DNA from: Chitinophagaceae bacterium
GTDB taxonomy: Bacteria > Bacteroidota > Bacteroidia > Chitinophagales > Chitinophagaceae
Direction: 5' to 3'
NCBI GenBank assembly: GCA_947474815.1
Contig: CANJJU010000003.1
Location: 1 to 45,382 of the forward strand
Length of the DNA: 45,382 nt
Shown: positions 7,711-16,541 of the stretch, piece by piece
Position numbering within the stretch: position 1 is the stretch's first letter
Layout of the letters: each line of letters starts with the position of its first letter
Translations under genes and position numbers: made by a program
Notes under the pieces: generated by a model
Told to the model about the DNA's origin: nothing
Databases searched by the model: none
Seen by the model: the letters and a program-made list of their open reading frames with translations, nothing else

Positions 7711-8262
7711 ATGGCTGAACACTTAGATGATAAAGACTTATTGTTTCAATTTAAAAATGAGACCAACAAAGAAGCAGCCTTTACTTCTATTATTAAAAAA
7801 TATCAAGAAAAACTTTACTGGCACATACGTAGATTGGTCGTAGAGCATGAAGATGCCAATGACGTACTTCAAAATATGTTTATCAAAGTTTGGAAGAATC
7901 TTGACAACTTTAGAGAAGACAGTCAATTATACACATGGCTTTACCGAATAGCAACGAACGAAAGCCTGACTTTTTTAGAAAAACAAAAAAAACGTCACAG
8001 TATTTCCCTGAGTGATGATGAAAATAATTTAACTAATAAAATAGTTGCTGATAAATATTTTGATCCAAATAAGATTGAATGGAAGCTTCAAATTGCTATC
8101 CAAAAGCTACCTGAAAAACAGCGAGTTGTATTTACCCTGAGATATTATGACGAGATGCCTTATGAGAAAATGAGCAAGATTCTAGAAACGAGTGAAGGTG
8201 CTCTCAAAGCCAGTTACCATCACGCAGTAAAAAAAATAGAAGAATTTATATTAAATCATTAA
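7711..8262 (+). CDS. ECF-type RNA polymerase sigma factor
   Basis: A 183-residue sigma-70 family protein with only regions 2 and 4. Region 2 contains DANDVLQNMFIKVWKNLDNF and LYTWLYRIATNESLTFLEKQ, the -10 recognition and core-binding helices. Region 4 contains IQKLPEKQRVVFTLRYYDEM and the helix-turn-helix EKMSKILETSEGALKASYHHA. The next gene, 26-32 bp downstream, encodes a membrane protein of the size and layout of an anti-sigma factor, and the third gene is a secreted Spy-like protein. This suggests an envelope-stress regulon that includes its own operon. No TAnnTTTG promoter precedes it, consistent with autoregulation through a different promoter. Confidence 0.93.
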   Translation: MAEHLDDKDLLFQFKNETNKEAAFTSIIKKYQEKLYWHIRRLVVEHEDANDVLQNMFIKVWKNLDNFREDSQLYTWLYRIATNESLTFLEKQKKRHSISLSDDENNLTNKIVADKYFDPNKIEWKLQIAIQKLPEKQRVVFTLRYYDEMPYEKMSKILETSEGALKASYHHAVKKIEEFILNH

Positions 8263-8294
8263 ACAATTAGTATTTATAGTAGTCAAAGTTGGTC

Positions 8295-8918
8295 ATGCAC
8301 AAAAACGAACAAATACAAAGCGAATTAATAGAACTGAATAGCATATTGGCTAGACTCCCTCTAATCAATGTATATAAGGTGCCAGAAAACTATTTCGACA
8401 ATAATTCAATCGTCATGATTGAAAAGACTAAAAATAAAATACAACTAGAAGGAGATAGTAAGAAAAATACTTACAACGTCCCTAATGGCTACTTTGATTC
8501 ATTGGCAAATGTTATTCTAAGCAAGTTGGCCACCGAGGCTAAGGTAATGCCTATTAGATCCCGCAAAACTTATTTCAACTATGCAGTTGCTGCAAGTATT
8601 GCTGGAATGATTGGCGTAGGTTTGTTTTTTATGACAACCAGCAATACAGGAGAAAAAAATAATTTAGCAAGTTTATTAGAAGAAGCCAATGTTATTTTAA
8701 AGAATGGCGCTTTTGATAGCGAAATGGAAAAATTATCGGATGATGATATTGTCAATTATCTAAACTTAAACGGAAGCGATGTTAATGCAGCATTGGTAGC
8801 GTCTATTAGCGATGATAAGAAATTACCAAATGAAGAGGAATACCTATATGATGATCAGACACTAGATAATTTTTTAAAAGAAATTAATATTAAAAAGGTA
8901 AATTTAATTATAAACTAA
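8295..8918 (+). CDS. Single-pass membrane protein, probable anti-sigma factor
   Basis: 207 residues from the ATG at 8295; an in-frame TTG at 8289 is less likely. The cytoplasmic N-half has two copies of a short motif, VPENYFD (29-35) and VPNGYFD (62-68), each followed by a short helix. One membrane helix spans about 93-113 (NYAVAASIAGMIGVGLFFMT). The C-half is acidic and would be periplasmic. No zinc-binding HxxxCxxC anti-sigma motif is present. Proteins of this layout directly after an ECF sigma gene occur in Chitinophagaceae. I infer an anti-sigma role from position and topology only; no family is recognised with certainty. Confidence 0.7.
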   Translation: MHKNEQIQSELIELNSILARLPLINVYKVPENYFDNNSIVMIEKTKNKIQLEGDSKKNTYNVPNGYFDSLANVILSKLATEAKVMPIRSRKTYFNYAVAASIAGMIGVGLFFMTTSNTGEKNNLASLLEEANVILKNGAFDSEMEKLSDDDIVNYLNLNGSDVNAALVASISDDKKLPNEEEYLYDDQTLDNFLKEINIKKVNLIIN

Positions 8919-8933
8919 CACCAGTAGAATAAG

Positions 8934-9362
8934 ATGAGAAAGACAATACTTTATATCATGATACTTTTAAGTAGCATAACTATTGTAAAGGCGCAAGACC
9001 AAAAAGAACAGAACCAATATAATAAAGCGCAAAAGATGCAAGCACTTTATATCGCGTACATTACCCGAGAGCTTCAGCTAAACGAAATGGAAGCACAGCG
9101 ATTTTGGCCATTGCACAATCAATTTGATGTAGAATTAAAATCAATTACACTTAGGAACTTACCCGAATTAGAAAAAGAAGAAGCTAGTTTAAAAGTAAAA
9201 AAGAGTTACAAAGATAGATTTGCAAAAATCATAGGTGAAAGCAGAACAGATGATTTTTATAGAAAAGATGCAGAATTTAGAAGAAAGCTAGTTGAAAAAC
9301 TCCGCGATCATCAACAAGGCAAGAATACGAATAGACCAAATAAAAAATATCGTCAATTATAA
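8934..9362 (+). CDS. Secreted Spy/CpxP-like periplasmic protein
   Basis: 142 residues with an N-terminal signal peptide (MRKTILYIMILLSSITIVKA, cleavage before Q21). The mature part is highly charged and helical: LYIAYITRELQLNEMEAQRF followed by W-P and long Lys/Glu-rich helices. The ELQL-x-E-x3-FWP pattern is the familiar LTxxQ-like motif region of Spy/CpxP-type periplasmic chaperones and sensors in Bacteroidota. It starts 15 bp after the anti-sigma-like gene and is followed by a strong terminator, closing a three-gene operon. Likely job: binding misfolded envelope proteins or reporting stress to the upstream anti-sigma protein. The family assignment is by pattern, not by a defining catalytic motif. 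Confidence 0.7.
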   Translation: MRKTILYIMILLSSITIVKAQDQKEQNQYNKAQKMQALYIAYITRELQLNEMEAQRFWPLHNQFDVELKSITLRNLPELEKEEASLKVKKSYKDRFAKIIGESRTDDFYRKDAEFRRKLVEKLRDHQQGKNTNRPNKKYRQL

Positions 9363-9383
9363 AGTTTCAACCTAGCTTATTAC

Positions 9384-9415
9384 AATCCCATTCAAATATG
9401 AATGGGATTTTTTTT
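9384..9415 (+). terminator. Intrinsic terminator of the sigma-factor operon
   Basis: AATCCCATTC (9384-9393), 6-nt loop, GAATGGGATT (9400-9409), then a run of T to 9415. A perfect 10-bp stem. It lies between convergent genes and closes the operon ending at 9362. Confidence 0.85.
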
Positions 9416-9425
9416 GAATACTAAC

Positions 9426-10169
9426 TTAAAATGAAAATGTAGGAGATTTAATATCATGATAAAATAAAAAAGTCCATTTTTTGTTGGCCCCTTCCTCCCA
9501 CCATTGCTGCCTGAGTTGCATGGTTTTTTTTCCATCAAAATCATATTTAGCAACAAACCTGCTTTTCATCTGTTGTAATTGTGGCGCATCATCAGCACCA
9601 TAAAAAACAATTTGATTGTCTTCCTTTATCCAAAAAACCTGATGAAAGGCAGAATGGGCATTAGTTAATTCGTATGTGATATATTCATCAATAGTTCCAT
9701 TTCCTTCGAGTAGCACTATGTTGTGGGATTTATTTAAAATACCTAAAGTCTCGGGCAGATAAGAAAGACTCTGATGCTGAAATGCATAATTCAGTTCGTC
9801 TTTGTTTATATAATAACGAGCATTAGGAAAGCTTAGAAATGATTGTTGAAGAATATCATCTTTTTTACAAACCCCTCCAGCATGATCTTTATGTAAGTGG
9901 CTCAACAAAACCTTTGTAACATGTAATGGATTGATGTTATTGTTTAATAGATTTTGATGAATTTGCAAAACCCCCTCTGGATTGGTAAAGCCAAGCCCAC
10001 AATCAAGCAGAATGATATCTTTTTTCGTAACTACTACAAAAGGCTGAATTTCTACCAATAAGCTACCTATTGGCCTTTGCTGCAAATCATCTTTTTCTTT
10101 ATTAAAAGGAACGAATGCTTTTGTTTGATCTATGGTAAATGCCCCTTCGCTTAATGGAATAATCTTCAT
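9426..10169 (-). CDS. Metallo-beta-lactamase-fold hydrolase
   Basis: A 247-residue MBL-fold protein. The zinc motif HxHxDH is present as HLHKDH (His91, His93, Asp95, His96) within VLLSHLHKDHAGG, with later candidate ligands in LTNAHSAFH and LFYHD. DIILLDCGLGF is the usual preceding strand. The chosen start is the ATG at 10167-10169 (MKIIPLSEGAF); a longer frame from 10226 adds 19 hydrophobic residues unlike the family start. It follows rodA by 62 bp as the last gene of the mre-rodA cluster. No substrate can be assigned. Quorum-type lactonases and generic hydrolases share this layout, and no signal peptide is present. Confidence 0.85.
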   Translation of the reverse strand: MKIIPLSEGAFTIDQTKAFVPFNKEKDDLQQRPIGSLLVEIQPFVVVTKKDIILLDCGLGFTNPEGVLQIHQNLLNNNINPLHVTKVLLSHLHKDHAGGVCKKDDILQQSFLSFPNARYYINKDELNYAFQHQSLSYLPETLGILNKSHNIVLLEGNGTIDEYITYELTNAHSAFHQVFWIKEDNQIVFYGADDAPQLQQMKSRFVAKYDFDGKKTMQLRQQWWEEGANKKWTFLFYHDIKSPTFSF

Positions 10170-10231
10170 GAGTATAGCTTGACTTAAAGAGAAACAAAAA
10201 TAGTGTAGAATAGTTTTAAAAGACAATAATA

Positions 10232-11581
10232 TTAACGCAACACCATCTGCCTGTCTGAATCAAGTCGGATTAAAATAAAAATGAGAATAGTAAAAGTTAA
10301 TAAAGAAGAGCCCCCATAACTCATGAGTGGCAATGTAATCCCTATTACTGGAGCCAACCCTATTGTCATACAAATATTGATAGCAATATGAAAAAATAAA
10401 ATTGCAGCTACCGAATAAGCATATACACGACTAAATGTACTTCGCTGCCTTTCTGCTATAAATACAATTCGTAAAAGCATGTTTAAATATAAAATCATTA
10501 AAATTACACAGCCTATAAATCCAAAGTTTTCCGCTAAGGAGGTGAAAATAAAATCGGTATGCTGTTCGGGCACAAAATCTCCTTGGGTTTGAGTGCCTTT
10601 TAAAAACCCTTTGCCAAAAAAACCGCCAGATCCAATGGCAATTTTAGATTGTTTGACATTATAATTTTCTTTATCTGATTTCGCCTTTTTCTCAACTGCA
10701 GTACCGGCAGTAATGTCAGCCGTATTTTGAATTACATAAGGATTGTCTTTCCCTATCATACTAAAAATCCTGTCCGCTTGATATTGTTGGAAAACATGTT
10801 TGAATAAAAACGGTACCATCACACCAATAAACAGGGTGCTTAATGCCCATGCTCCCACAATTATAAAAAGCAATGATTTATTTCTTTTTATTTTCCTTTT
10901 TAAAGAGTTTATCAAAAACAATCCAACCACTCCCAAAAAAATGATAAGAGGTTTTGCAGGAAATAACAAAGTGACAACGAGTAATACTCCCATTGAAGCA
11001 CCCATAACTAAATATGCGGGCGGGAATCCTTCCCTATACATTGGCAATAAAAATGAAAAGTATACAAGGGCAAGTCCCGTTTCGTTTTGTAATAAAGAAA
11101 AAACAATAGGCAAAAAACATATAGCGGAGGCAATTAACTGCGATCTGGGTTTTGCAAAATTGGTGTCCGATCGCGATAAATATTTTGCCAGCGCAAGAGC
11201 AGTGAATATCTTACAAGTTTCCACAGGCTGGAGATTCATAAACCCAAGAGGAATCCAACTTTTAGAGCCGTTTACTGTTTTACCAACAAAAAAAGTAGCA
11301 ATCAATAAACCAATGCCAAATACATACAAAAGATTGGGTGTAGCGGTGAACAGCTTACTATCTGTTAATAAAATAAACATGGCCACAATAACACACACAA
11401 TAAGATAATAAAACTGCTTGCTATAGTTTTTTTGAAATGCAAAAAGCGATTTAACAACATCATCATTAGGCCTATATTCCACCGAAAAAATACAGATCAA
11501 TCCAATTAAAGCAATCAATCCGTACATCCAGATAAGCACCCAATCTTTTCCTTGAAGTATGACTGATTTTTTTTGATACAT
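10232..11581 (-). CDS. rodA: RodA, SEDS-family peptidoglycan glycosyltransferase
   Basis: A 449-residue polytopic membrane protein of the FtsW/RodA/SpoVE family, which polymerises lipid II during lateral wall growth together with the class B PBP encoded just upstream. Signature segments are KIAIGSGGFFGKGF, then GDFVPEQHTDFIFTSLAENF, and near the C-terminus IGITLPLMSYGGSS. The extracytoplasmic loop before KIAIGSGG carries a charged insert of about 25 residues (TAVEKKAKSDKENYNVKQ) relative to the enterobacterial protein. It starts 34 bp after the PBP2 stop. The mreBCD-PBP2-rodA order favours RodA over FtsW. Confidence 0.94.
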   Translation of the reverse strand: MYQKKSVILQGKDWVLIWMYGLIALIGLICIFSVEYRPNDDVVKSLFAFQKNYSKQFYYLIVCVIVAMFILLTDSKLFTATPNLLYVFGIGLLIATFFVGKTVNGSKSWIPLGFMNLQPVETCKIFTALALAKYLSRSDTNFAKPRSQLIASAICFLPIVFSLLQNETGLALVYFSFLLPMYREGFPPAYLVMGASMGVLLVVTLLFPAKPLIIFLGVVGLFLINSLKRKIKRNKSLLFIIVGAWALSTLFIGVMVPFLFKHVFQQYQADRIFSMIGKDNPYVIQNTADITAGTAVEKKAKSDKENYNVKQSKIAIGSGGFFGKGFLKGTQTQGDFVPEQHTDFIFTSLAENFGFIGCVILMILYLNMLLRIVFIAERQRSTFSRVYAYSVAAILFFHIAINICMTIGLAPVIGITLPLMSYGGSSLLTFTILIFILIRLDSDRQMVLR

Positions 11582-11615
11582 GACTATGGCATATTATTCA
11601 CCTAAAGAATAATTT

Positions 11616-13742
11616 TTATTTTTGGCGTTTACTTGAATCTGAAATATTATTACTCTTCTTTTCTTTGGGCAACAATGCTTCATGCGACAAACTAGTATCC
11701 TTCATTGGTTTGTTTCCCTTAGACTTATCCTTATTCATTTTATCGAAATCATCATTATTGACTTCGTCGTCTTCAATACCTAGTGTGTCTTTTACAAGTT
11801 TGATATACCCTTTAGCAAGAAGATAAGATAAATCCTTTGAATGACGTATCGAATCTTGTCTTCTAAGTTCAGCAAATATTCTAGGTGGCATAAGATTTAA
11901 TTTAGATAACTGTTCTAATCTTGCCACCCTAGCTTTGTCTGTTATAGAATCTTTTAAATATTTTTCAATCATTAACCCAACGATAGGAGCTGCATATGTA
12001 CCCCCAAAACGTCCGCTATTTTCTACCACACACATGATGGCAATAGTAGGATTTTCTCGGGGAGCAAAGCCGCAAAAGAACGAGTGATTTTGTTGCTTCA
12101 CTCCTCTATAATAATTTTCTACTGTACCTGTTTTGCCACAAATCACAATATCTTTCACTTTAGCGCCTGCACCAGTTCCCCTATCCACTACTCCTTGCAT
12201 CCCATCATGAACGGCTTCGAAAATACTATCAGGTATATTTGTTGGCTGGATGCGTTTTTTAAAAGCAGTAAGTTGGTTGTACTTATCTCCCCCTTCAATA
12301 GAATCAATTACATGAGGAGCAATATACCATCCCTTGTTGGCTATATAGGCCATTTCATTAGCAACTTGGAGAGGCGTAACTGAAACTTCACCCTGACCAA
12401 TACTTACAGAACGGAAATTGCAAAAATTCCATTTGCCTTTTCCGTAAACAGTATTATAATACTTAGGTGTTGGGATATTGCCCATTTTTTCCGAAGGAAC
12501 ATCTACCCCTAATTTCCTGCCTAGTCCAAATGAATACATATAATTATCCCAATGAGTAAGAGAACTCTCAATATTTGGAAATGCGGGATTGTTAATTACC
12601 TTTTGCATCACATTCGCGAAATAGGTATTATCTGAAATAGTGATAGCATCTCTTAAATCAAACGTTCCTACATCTAAACATCGCATTGGCTTTCCACTTC
12701 CGCAACCATAAAAAGCGCCCGAACAAGAAAAGCGAGTGCTTGTTGAAATTACCCCATCATGCAAACCAATAAGCGCTTGCAATGTTTTAAAAGTTGAGCC
12801 AGGTGAATACGTTGCACTCACAGTTCTATTAAGTAAAGGAAGCGCAGGATTCAAGAATAATTCAGAAAAATGTTTTCTTCTTTCACTCCCTGTTAAATAT
12901 TTTGGTTGATAAGTGGGTGAGCTTACCATAGCAAGTATTCCTCCTGTTTTGGGATCTATAGCAACTATTGACCCCAATTTATTTTGCATTAATTTTTCAC
13001 CGAGTGCTTGTAATTCAATATCAATTGAAGAATACAATGCTTTGCCTGCTCGAGCCAATGTATCGTACTCACGATTGCCTAGTCTTTCGGTAAGCCTATT
13101 TTTATTATCTCTTTTCCAGTATTCAATCCCTCGCTCCCCCATTAATACTTTTTCATAGCTACGTTCCAATCCTGTCATGCCTGCATAGTCTCCTGCAACA
13201 TATCCTTCATTGGGGTGTTTTTTTAAAAAATTTGTATCTACTTCCGCTGTGTACCCTAATACGTTTGCCGCAGCATCATAAGGATAGCTTCTAACGGATC
13301 TTTCTTGCAAGTAAAATGCAGGAGCAAATTTAAACATGGATTCATTGAGCATTGCTAATTTTTCATCGCTGAGCAATGGCTCAAAAACAGAAGGCCTGGA
13401 TCTCCCGTTTTTGATAATAAGTTCAACTATTTTTTTTTGAAATTGTGCTGTATCGATGTTTAATATTTTGCAGAGGGTAAACGTGTCAATGCCTCTGAGT
13501 TTGTTGGGGGTAACCATTAAATCAGAGATGTTTACATTTTGTAAAATGGCATTTCTATGTCGGTCATAAATAATTCCCCTATCTGGATAAATAACTTTTC
13601 TAAAAGTGCCTTGATCTTCTGCTAATATCTTGTATTTGGATGTAATAACCTGTAATGTAAATAGCCTAATAATAATGATTGCAAACAATGCAATAAAAAT
13701 TAAACTGATTACATTTTTTCTAGATTGATTAAAAACAGACAC
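11616..13742 (-). CDS. mrdA: Penicillin-binding protein 2 (elongasome transpeptidase)
   Basis: A 708-residue class B PBP that cross-links peptidoglycan during elongation. A single N-terminal membrane anchor spans about 12-31. The PBP dimerisation/pedestal domain runs from about 45 to 235, including the family motif PDRGIIYDRHRN. The transpeptidase domain has all three active-site motifs: STFK (Ser316-Lys319), SDN (370-372) and KTG (537-539). The C-terminus has a Lys/Ser/Asp-rich, probably disordered tail of about 70 residues. It lies between mreD and rodA, so it is the partner of RodA. Three motifs intact means it should be active and beta-lactam-binding. Confidence 0.95.
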   Translation of the reverse strand: MSVFNQSRKNVISLIFIALFAIIIIRLFTLQVITSKYKILAEDQGTFRKVIYPDRGIIYDRHRNAILQNVNISDLMVTPNKLRGIDTFTLCKILNIDTAQFQKKIVELIIKNGRSRPSVFEPLLSDEKLAMLNESMFKFAPAFYLQERSVRSYPYDAAANVLGYTAEVDTNFLKKHPNEGYVAGDYAGMTGLERSYEKVLMGERGIEYWKRDNKNRLTERLGNREYDTLARAGKALYSSIDIELQALGEKLMQNKLGSIVAIDPKTGGILAMVSSPTYQPKYLTGSERRKHFSELFLNPALPLLNRTVSATYSPGSTFKTLQALIGLHDGVISTSTRFSCSGAFYGCGSGKPMRCLDVGTFDLRDAITISDNTYFANVMQKVINNPAFPNIESSLTHWDNYMYSFGLGRKLGVDVPSEKMGNIPTPKYYNTVYGKGKWNFCNFRSVSIGQGEVSVTPLQVANEMAYIANKGWYIAPHVIDSIEGGDKYNQLTAFKKRIQPTNIPDSIFEAVHDGMQGVVDRGTGAGAKVKDIVICGKTGTVENYYRGVKQQNHSFFCGFAPRENPTIAIMCVVENSGRFGGTYAAPIVGLMIEKYLKDSITDKARVARLEQLSKLNLMPPRIFAELRRQDSIRHSKDLSYLLAKGYIKLVKDTLGIEDDEVNNDDFDKMNKDKSKGNKPMKDTSLSHEALLPKEKKSNNISDSSKRQK

Positions 13743-13792
13743 TTCTATAATTTGTTTTCTAATGTTATTGAGAATGTAAGAAAATTGATCGC

Positions 13793-14326
13793 TTACATGG
13801 TATTTGTTCTAAATTTTTGCTTTCTTGAAAACAATAATTCAGTTATAAATAATAATAATAAACTTACAGCAGTTGATCCAATTGTTTTAATAAAAAAATA
13901 CCAGGTATCGCCAAATTGCCATGCCTCTAGAAAAAAGAGCCAAGCGTTGTGAAACAACATTAAGATACCTGCATAGATCATATAGGGAACCATTCCGCCC
14001 ATGCTTTTAAAAGAAGGTTCTTCATAATTGGTTTCAATTCCCTGCTGTGGAATCATTAGATTAATTAAAAAGGGGCGAATATAGGCAATGAGCAAGCAGG
14101 CTGCTGAATGAAATCCGGGATTGTGACGAAAGCTATCTAAAGTGAAACCAAGAATAAAACCAATTAACATCAACAAAGCCCTATTGATTTTAAAAGGCAG
14201 CCATAAAATAAAAGCAAAATAAATATAAGGGGTAATCATTTGATGCAACCGAATTTTATCCAGCACATACACTTGAATTAAAATAAAAAAAATAAATCGA
14301 AAGATATTTTTTAAAAAACTACTCAT
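13793..14326 (-). CDS. mreD: MreD, rod-shape-determining membrane protein
   Basis: 177 residues with about five to six membrane helices and little soluble sequence. It is recognised mainly by position between mreC and PBP2 and by the MreD-like segments YVLDKIRLHQMITPYIYFAF and GFILGFTLDSFRHNPGFHSA. In the elongasome it helps link MreB/MreC to RodA-PBP2. It starts 23 bp after the mreC stop and ends 50 bp before PBP2, so translation and transcription are probably coupled in one operon. MreD is poorly conserved, hence reliance on context. Confidence 0.9.
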   Translation of the reverse strand: MSSFLKNIFRFIFFILIQVYVLDKIRLHQMITPYIYFAFILWLPFKINRALLMLIGFILGFTLDSFRHNPGFHSAACLLIAYIRPFLINLMIPQQGIETNYEEPSFKSMGGMVPYMIYAGILMLFHNAWLFFLEAWQFGDTWYFFIKTIGSTAVSLLLLFITELLFSRKQKFRTNTM

Positions 14327-14349
14327 AAGAAAAATTGATAAAAATCGAT

Positions 14350-15204
14350 TTAGTGTTGATTGTTGAGTTTATTAAGAATGCCATTAACTATTTGCTGATC
14401 TGCATTGTCTAATATGTACACATACTGCAGATTATGAAAATTAGTAGCGGTTCTGAATTTTACTTTGTAATAATTATTGCTTAGCTCCGTAAATATTGCA
14501 TCAACTTTGCCTATCATCAAACCCTTAGGAAAGGTAGTGCTGAAGCCACTGGTAATAATAGAGTCGCCCTTACTTATTTTAGCACTTTTAGAAATGTTGT
14601 TTAATGTAATCATATTGGGCTCTTTTCCATCCCACACCAGCGTGCCCGTTTCTCCACTCTTTAAAAGTTTGCCACTAATATGACTGTCTTTATGCAACAG
14701 AGACATTACCACTGAATAATTATCGTATACTTCGGTGATAATACCTACAACCGAGTTATTGATATCCACCACTCCCATTCCTTCTCTTAAGTTTGCTGAT
14801 TTGCCTCTTGCTATAACGATGTAATTGCTTTGATTGGTAACAGAATTTGAAACAACGCGAGCACTCAAATAGTTATATTTTCTATACTGAAGAATAGAAT
14901 CTATTCGAATAGAATCTATTACTTGTTTTGAAACACTGTCGGGGAGAATGTAATTGGCCTTTAGTTTATTATAAAGACTTTCATTTGCGTTCACCAATGA
15001 ATCATTGGTCTGCTTTAAATAGAAATATTGTATAACGTTATTGTATTTGGTATTTACTTTTCCCGTGATACGATTAGAAAACTCACCAAAAACAGCATGG
15101 TGATATTCGCTGTTTGAGACAATTAGATATATACTGAATGCCTGTAGAGAAAAAAACAGGATTAGATTAAAATACCTCCTAATAAAAAGAAAAATGTTTC
15201 GCAC
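14350..15204 (-). CDS. mreC: MreC, rod-shape-determining periplasmic protein
   Basis: 284 residues: a short cytoplasmic start, one membrane helix (about 10-28), a coiled-coil stretch (about 60-95) and the beta-barrel MreC domain with the signature GMGVVDINNSVVGIITEVYD and STTFPKGLMIGKVDAI. It forms the periplasmic scaffold of the elongasome. The coiled coil contains an IDSI-R-IDSI repeat that comes from a duplicated DNA dyad at 14893-14920. It lies between mreB and mreD on the same strand. Confidence 0.94.
   Translation of the reverse strand: MRNIFLFIRRYFNLILFFSLQAFSIYLIVSNSEYHHAVFGEFSNRITGKVNTKYNNVIQYFYLKQTNDSLVNANESLYNKLKANYILPDSVSKQVIDSIRIDSILQYRKYNYLSARVVSNSVTNQSNYIVIARGKSANLREGMGVVDINNSVVGIITEVYDNYSVVMSLLHKDSHISGKLLKSGETGTLVWDGKEPNMITLNNISKSAKISKGDSIITSGFSTTFPKGLMIGKVDAIFTELSNNYYKVKFRTATNFHNLQYVYILDNADQQIVNGILNKLNNQH
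14893..14920. repeat. Duplicated 13-bp dyad inside mreC
   Basis: AATAGAATCTATT occurs at 14893-14905 and again at 14908-14920. Each copy is a palindrome around a central A. The 15-bp period keeps frame and encodes repeated IDSI. It most likely arose by local duplication; a protein-binding role is not excluded. Confidence 0.6.
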
Positions 15205-15272
15205 CTGCTTGTAAAAATTTTGAATATTAACCTATTTGCAGCGCAGGAAAATGGCAGCATTTTGATGATGAA

Positions 15273-16298
15273 TTACCTCATTACAAAGGGGAATCTATCA
15301 TAGTTTTTTAAAGCAATGCCTGTGCCTCTTACTACACTTTTCAAGGGATCATCTGCTACATGCACGGGTAGTTTTATTTTATTGGTAAGTCTTTTATCAA
15401 GACCTCTCAACAATGAACCTCCGCCAGTAATATAGAGTCCGCGACGATAAATATCCGCGGCTAATTCTGGAGGCGTTGTTTCCAATGCTTTTAAAATAGC
15501 TTCTTCAATTTTAAAAATACTCTTATCCAATGCTTCGGCAACTTCTTGATAACTTACCATTACTTGTTTGGGAATACCCGTAACAAGATCACGGCCATTA
15601 ACAGGAATGTCATCAGGAGGATTTTCCAAATCTTTCATCGCTGCTCCTACTTGAATTTTAATTTGTTCGGCAGTGCGTTCGCCAATCAATAAACTATGAT
15701 ACCTGCGAAGTGCTTCCATGATGTCAGCTGTAAATTCATCTCCTGCAATTCGAATACTTTGATCACACACAATACCAGCAAGTGCAATTACCGTAATGCC
15801 GGTAGTGCCTCCACCAATATCAATAATCATATTTCCCACAGGCTCTTCCACATCAATGCCTATACCAAGTGCAGCAGCCATTGGCTCGTGAATTAAGTAT
15901 ACTTCTTTAGCACCTGCTTGTTCAGCACTATCTCTTACTGCACGTTTTTCAACTTCAGTAATACTGCTTGGAATACAAATCATCATGCGCCAACTAGGTG
16001 CAAAAAGTGGCTTTTTTGGATACACCAACTTGATAAGCTCTCTAATCATTAACTCAGCAGCATTAAAATCTGCAATTACACCATCTCTAAGCGGACGAAC
16101 AGTGCGAATGCTCTCATGCGTTTTTTCATGCATCATCAACGCCTTCCTACCAACAGCTAATAATATTTTAGGATTGTTTCTATCTAGCGCAACAATAGAT
16201 GGCTCGTTCACCACTACTTCATCGTTATGAATAATCAATGTGTTGGCTGTGCCAAGATCAATTGCTATTTCCTGTGTGAAAAAATTAAAAATACCCAT
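15273..16298 (-). CDS. mreB: MreB, actin-like rod-shape protein
   Basis: A 341-residue bacterial actin that organises lateral wall synthesis. ATP-binding motifs are intact: phosphate-1 DLGTANT (14-20), connect/phosphate-2 IIDIGGGTTGITVI, and the adenosine motif ITGGGSLLRGLDKRL. The near-N-terminal FFTQEIAIDLGTA is typical. It is the first gene of the mreBCD-mrdA-rodA set, with a promoter match 37 bp upstream. Length and ends are normal. Confidence 0.97.
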   Translation of the reverse strand: MGIFNFFTQEIAIDLGTANTLIIHNDEVVVNEPSIVALDRNNPKILLAVGRKALMMHEKTHESIRTVRPLRDGVIADFNAAELMIRELIKLVYPKKPLFAPSWRMMICIPSSITEVEKRAVRDSAEQAGAKEVYLIHEPMAAALGIGIDVEEPVGNMIIDIGGGTTGITVIALAGIVCDQSIRIAGDEFTADIMEALRRYHSLLIGERTAEQIKIQVGAAMKDLENPPDDIPVNGRDLVTGIPKQVMVSYQEVAEALDKSIFKIEEAILKALETTPPELAADIYRRGLYITGGGSLLRGLDKRLTNKIKLPVHVADDPLKSVVRGTGIALKNYDRFPFVMR

Positions 16299-16334
16299 AT
16301 GAAAAGAATACTGTCTTTATTGAATGTATTAGAG

Positions 16335-16366
16335 CAAAGTTGATGTAATTTATTGGATTTAACAAC
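16335..16366 (-). promoter_or_regulatory. Candidate mreB operon promoter
   Basis: On the minus strand GTTG (16366-16363), a 20-bp spacer, and CAACTTTG (16342-16335), one mismatch from TAnnTTTG. The 20-bp spacing equals that of the two best promoters in the window (26269-26299 and 42828-42858). It lies 37 bp before the mreB ATG. The rest of the 243-bp gap to purD (16367-16541) shows no gene. Confidence 0.45.
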
Positions 16367-16541
16367 GGGAAAAAATTTATTTTAGAACTATTTTCCAACA
16401 GGAGTTTCCGCTGAATTTGAGTCATTCTTCCGAACGAGGAAATTGCTAATTTTTTTAGCTAAATAGATGTAGCAAAAAAGGAGAATAATAAGAGCATTTA
16501 CTCATATACGTTATCATCAATTAATTGAGATGAAAGAGTAA

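Noticed and set aside
10170-10226. 19 extra N-terminal residues for the MBL-fold hydrolase
   Set aside because: The ATG at 10169 gives a normal family start; the extension has no family similarity.
10800-11408. A 202-codon plus-strand open frame inside rodA
   Set aside because: It is antisense to a well-supported SEDS gene, Pro/Asn/Thr/Lys-rich without domain features; explained as shadow.
11593-11613. Hairpin ATTATTC-7-GAATAAT with a plus-strand T-run between PBP2 and rodA
   Set aside because: Its U-tract faces the plus strand where no gene needs it; within a minus-strand operon it is likely chance in AT-rich DNA.
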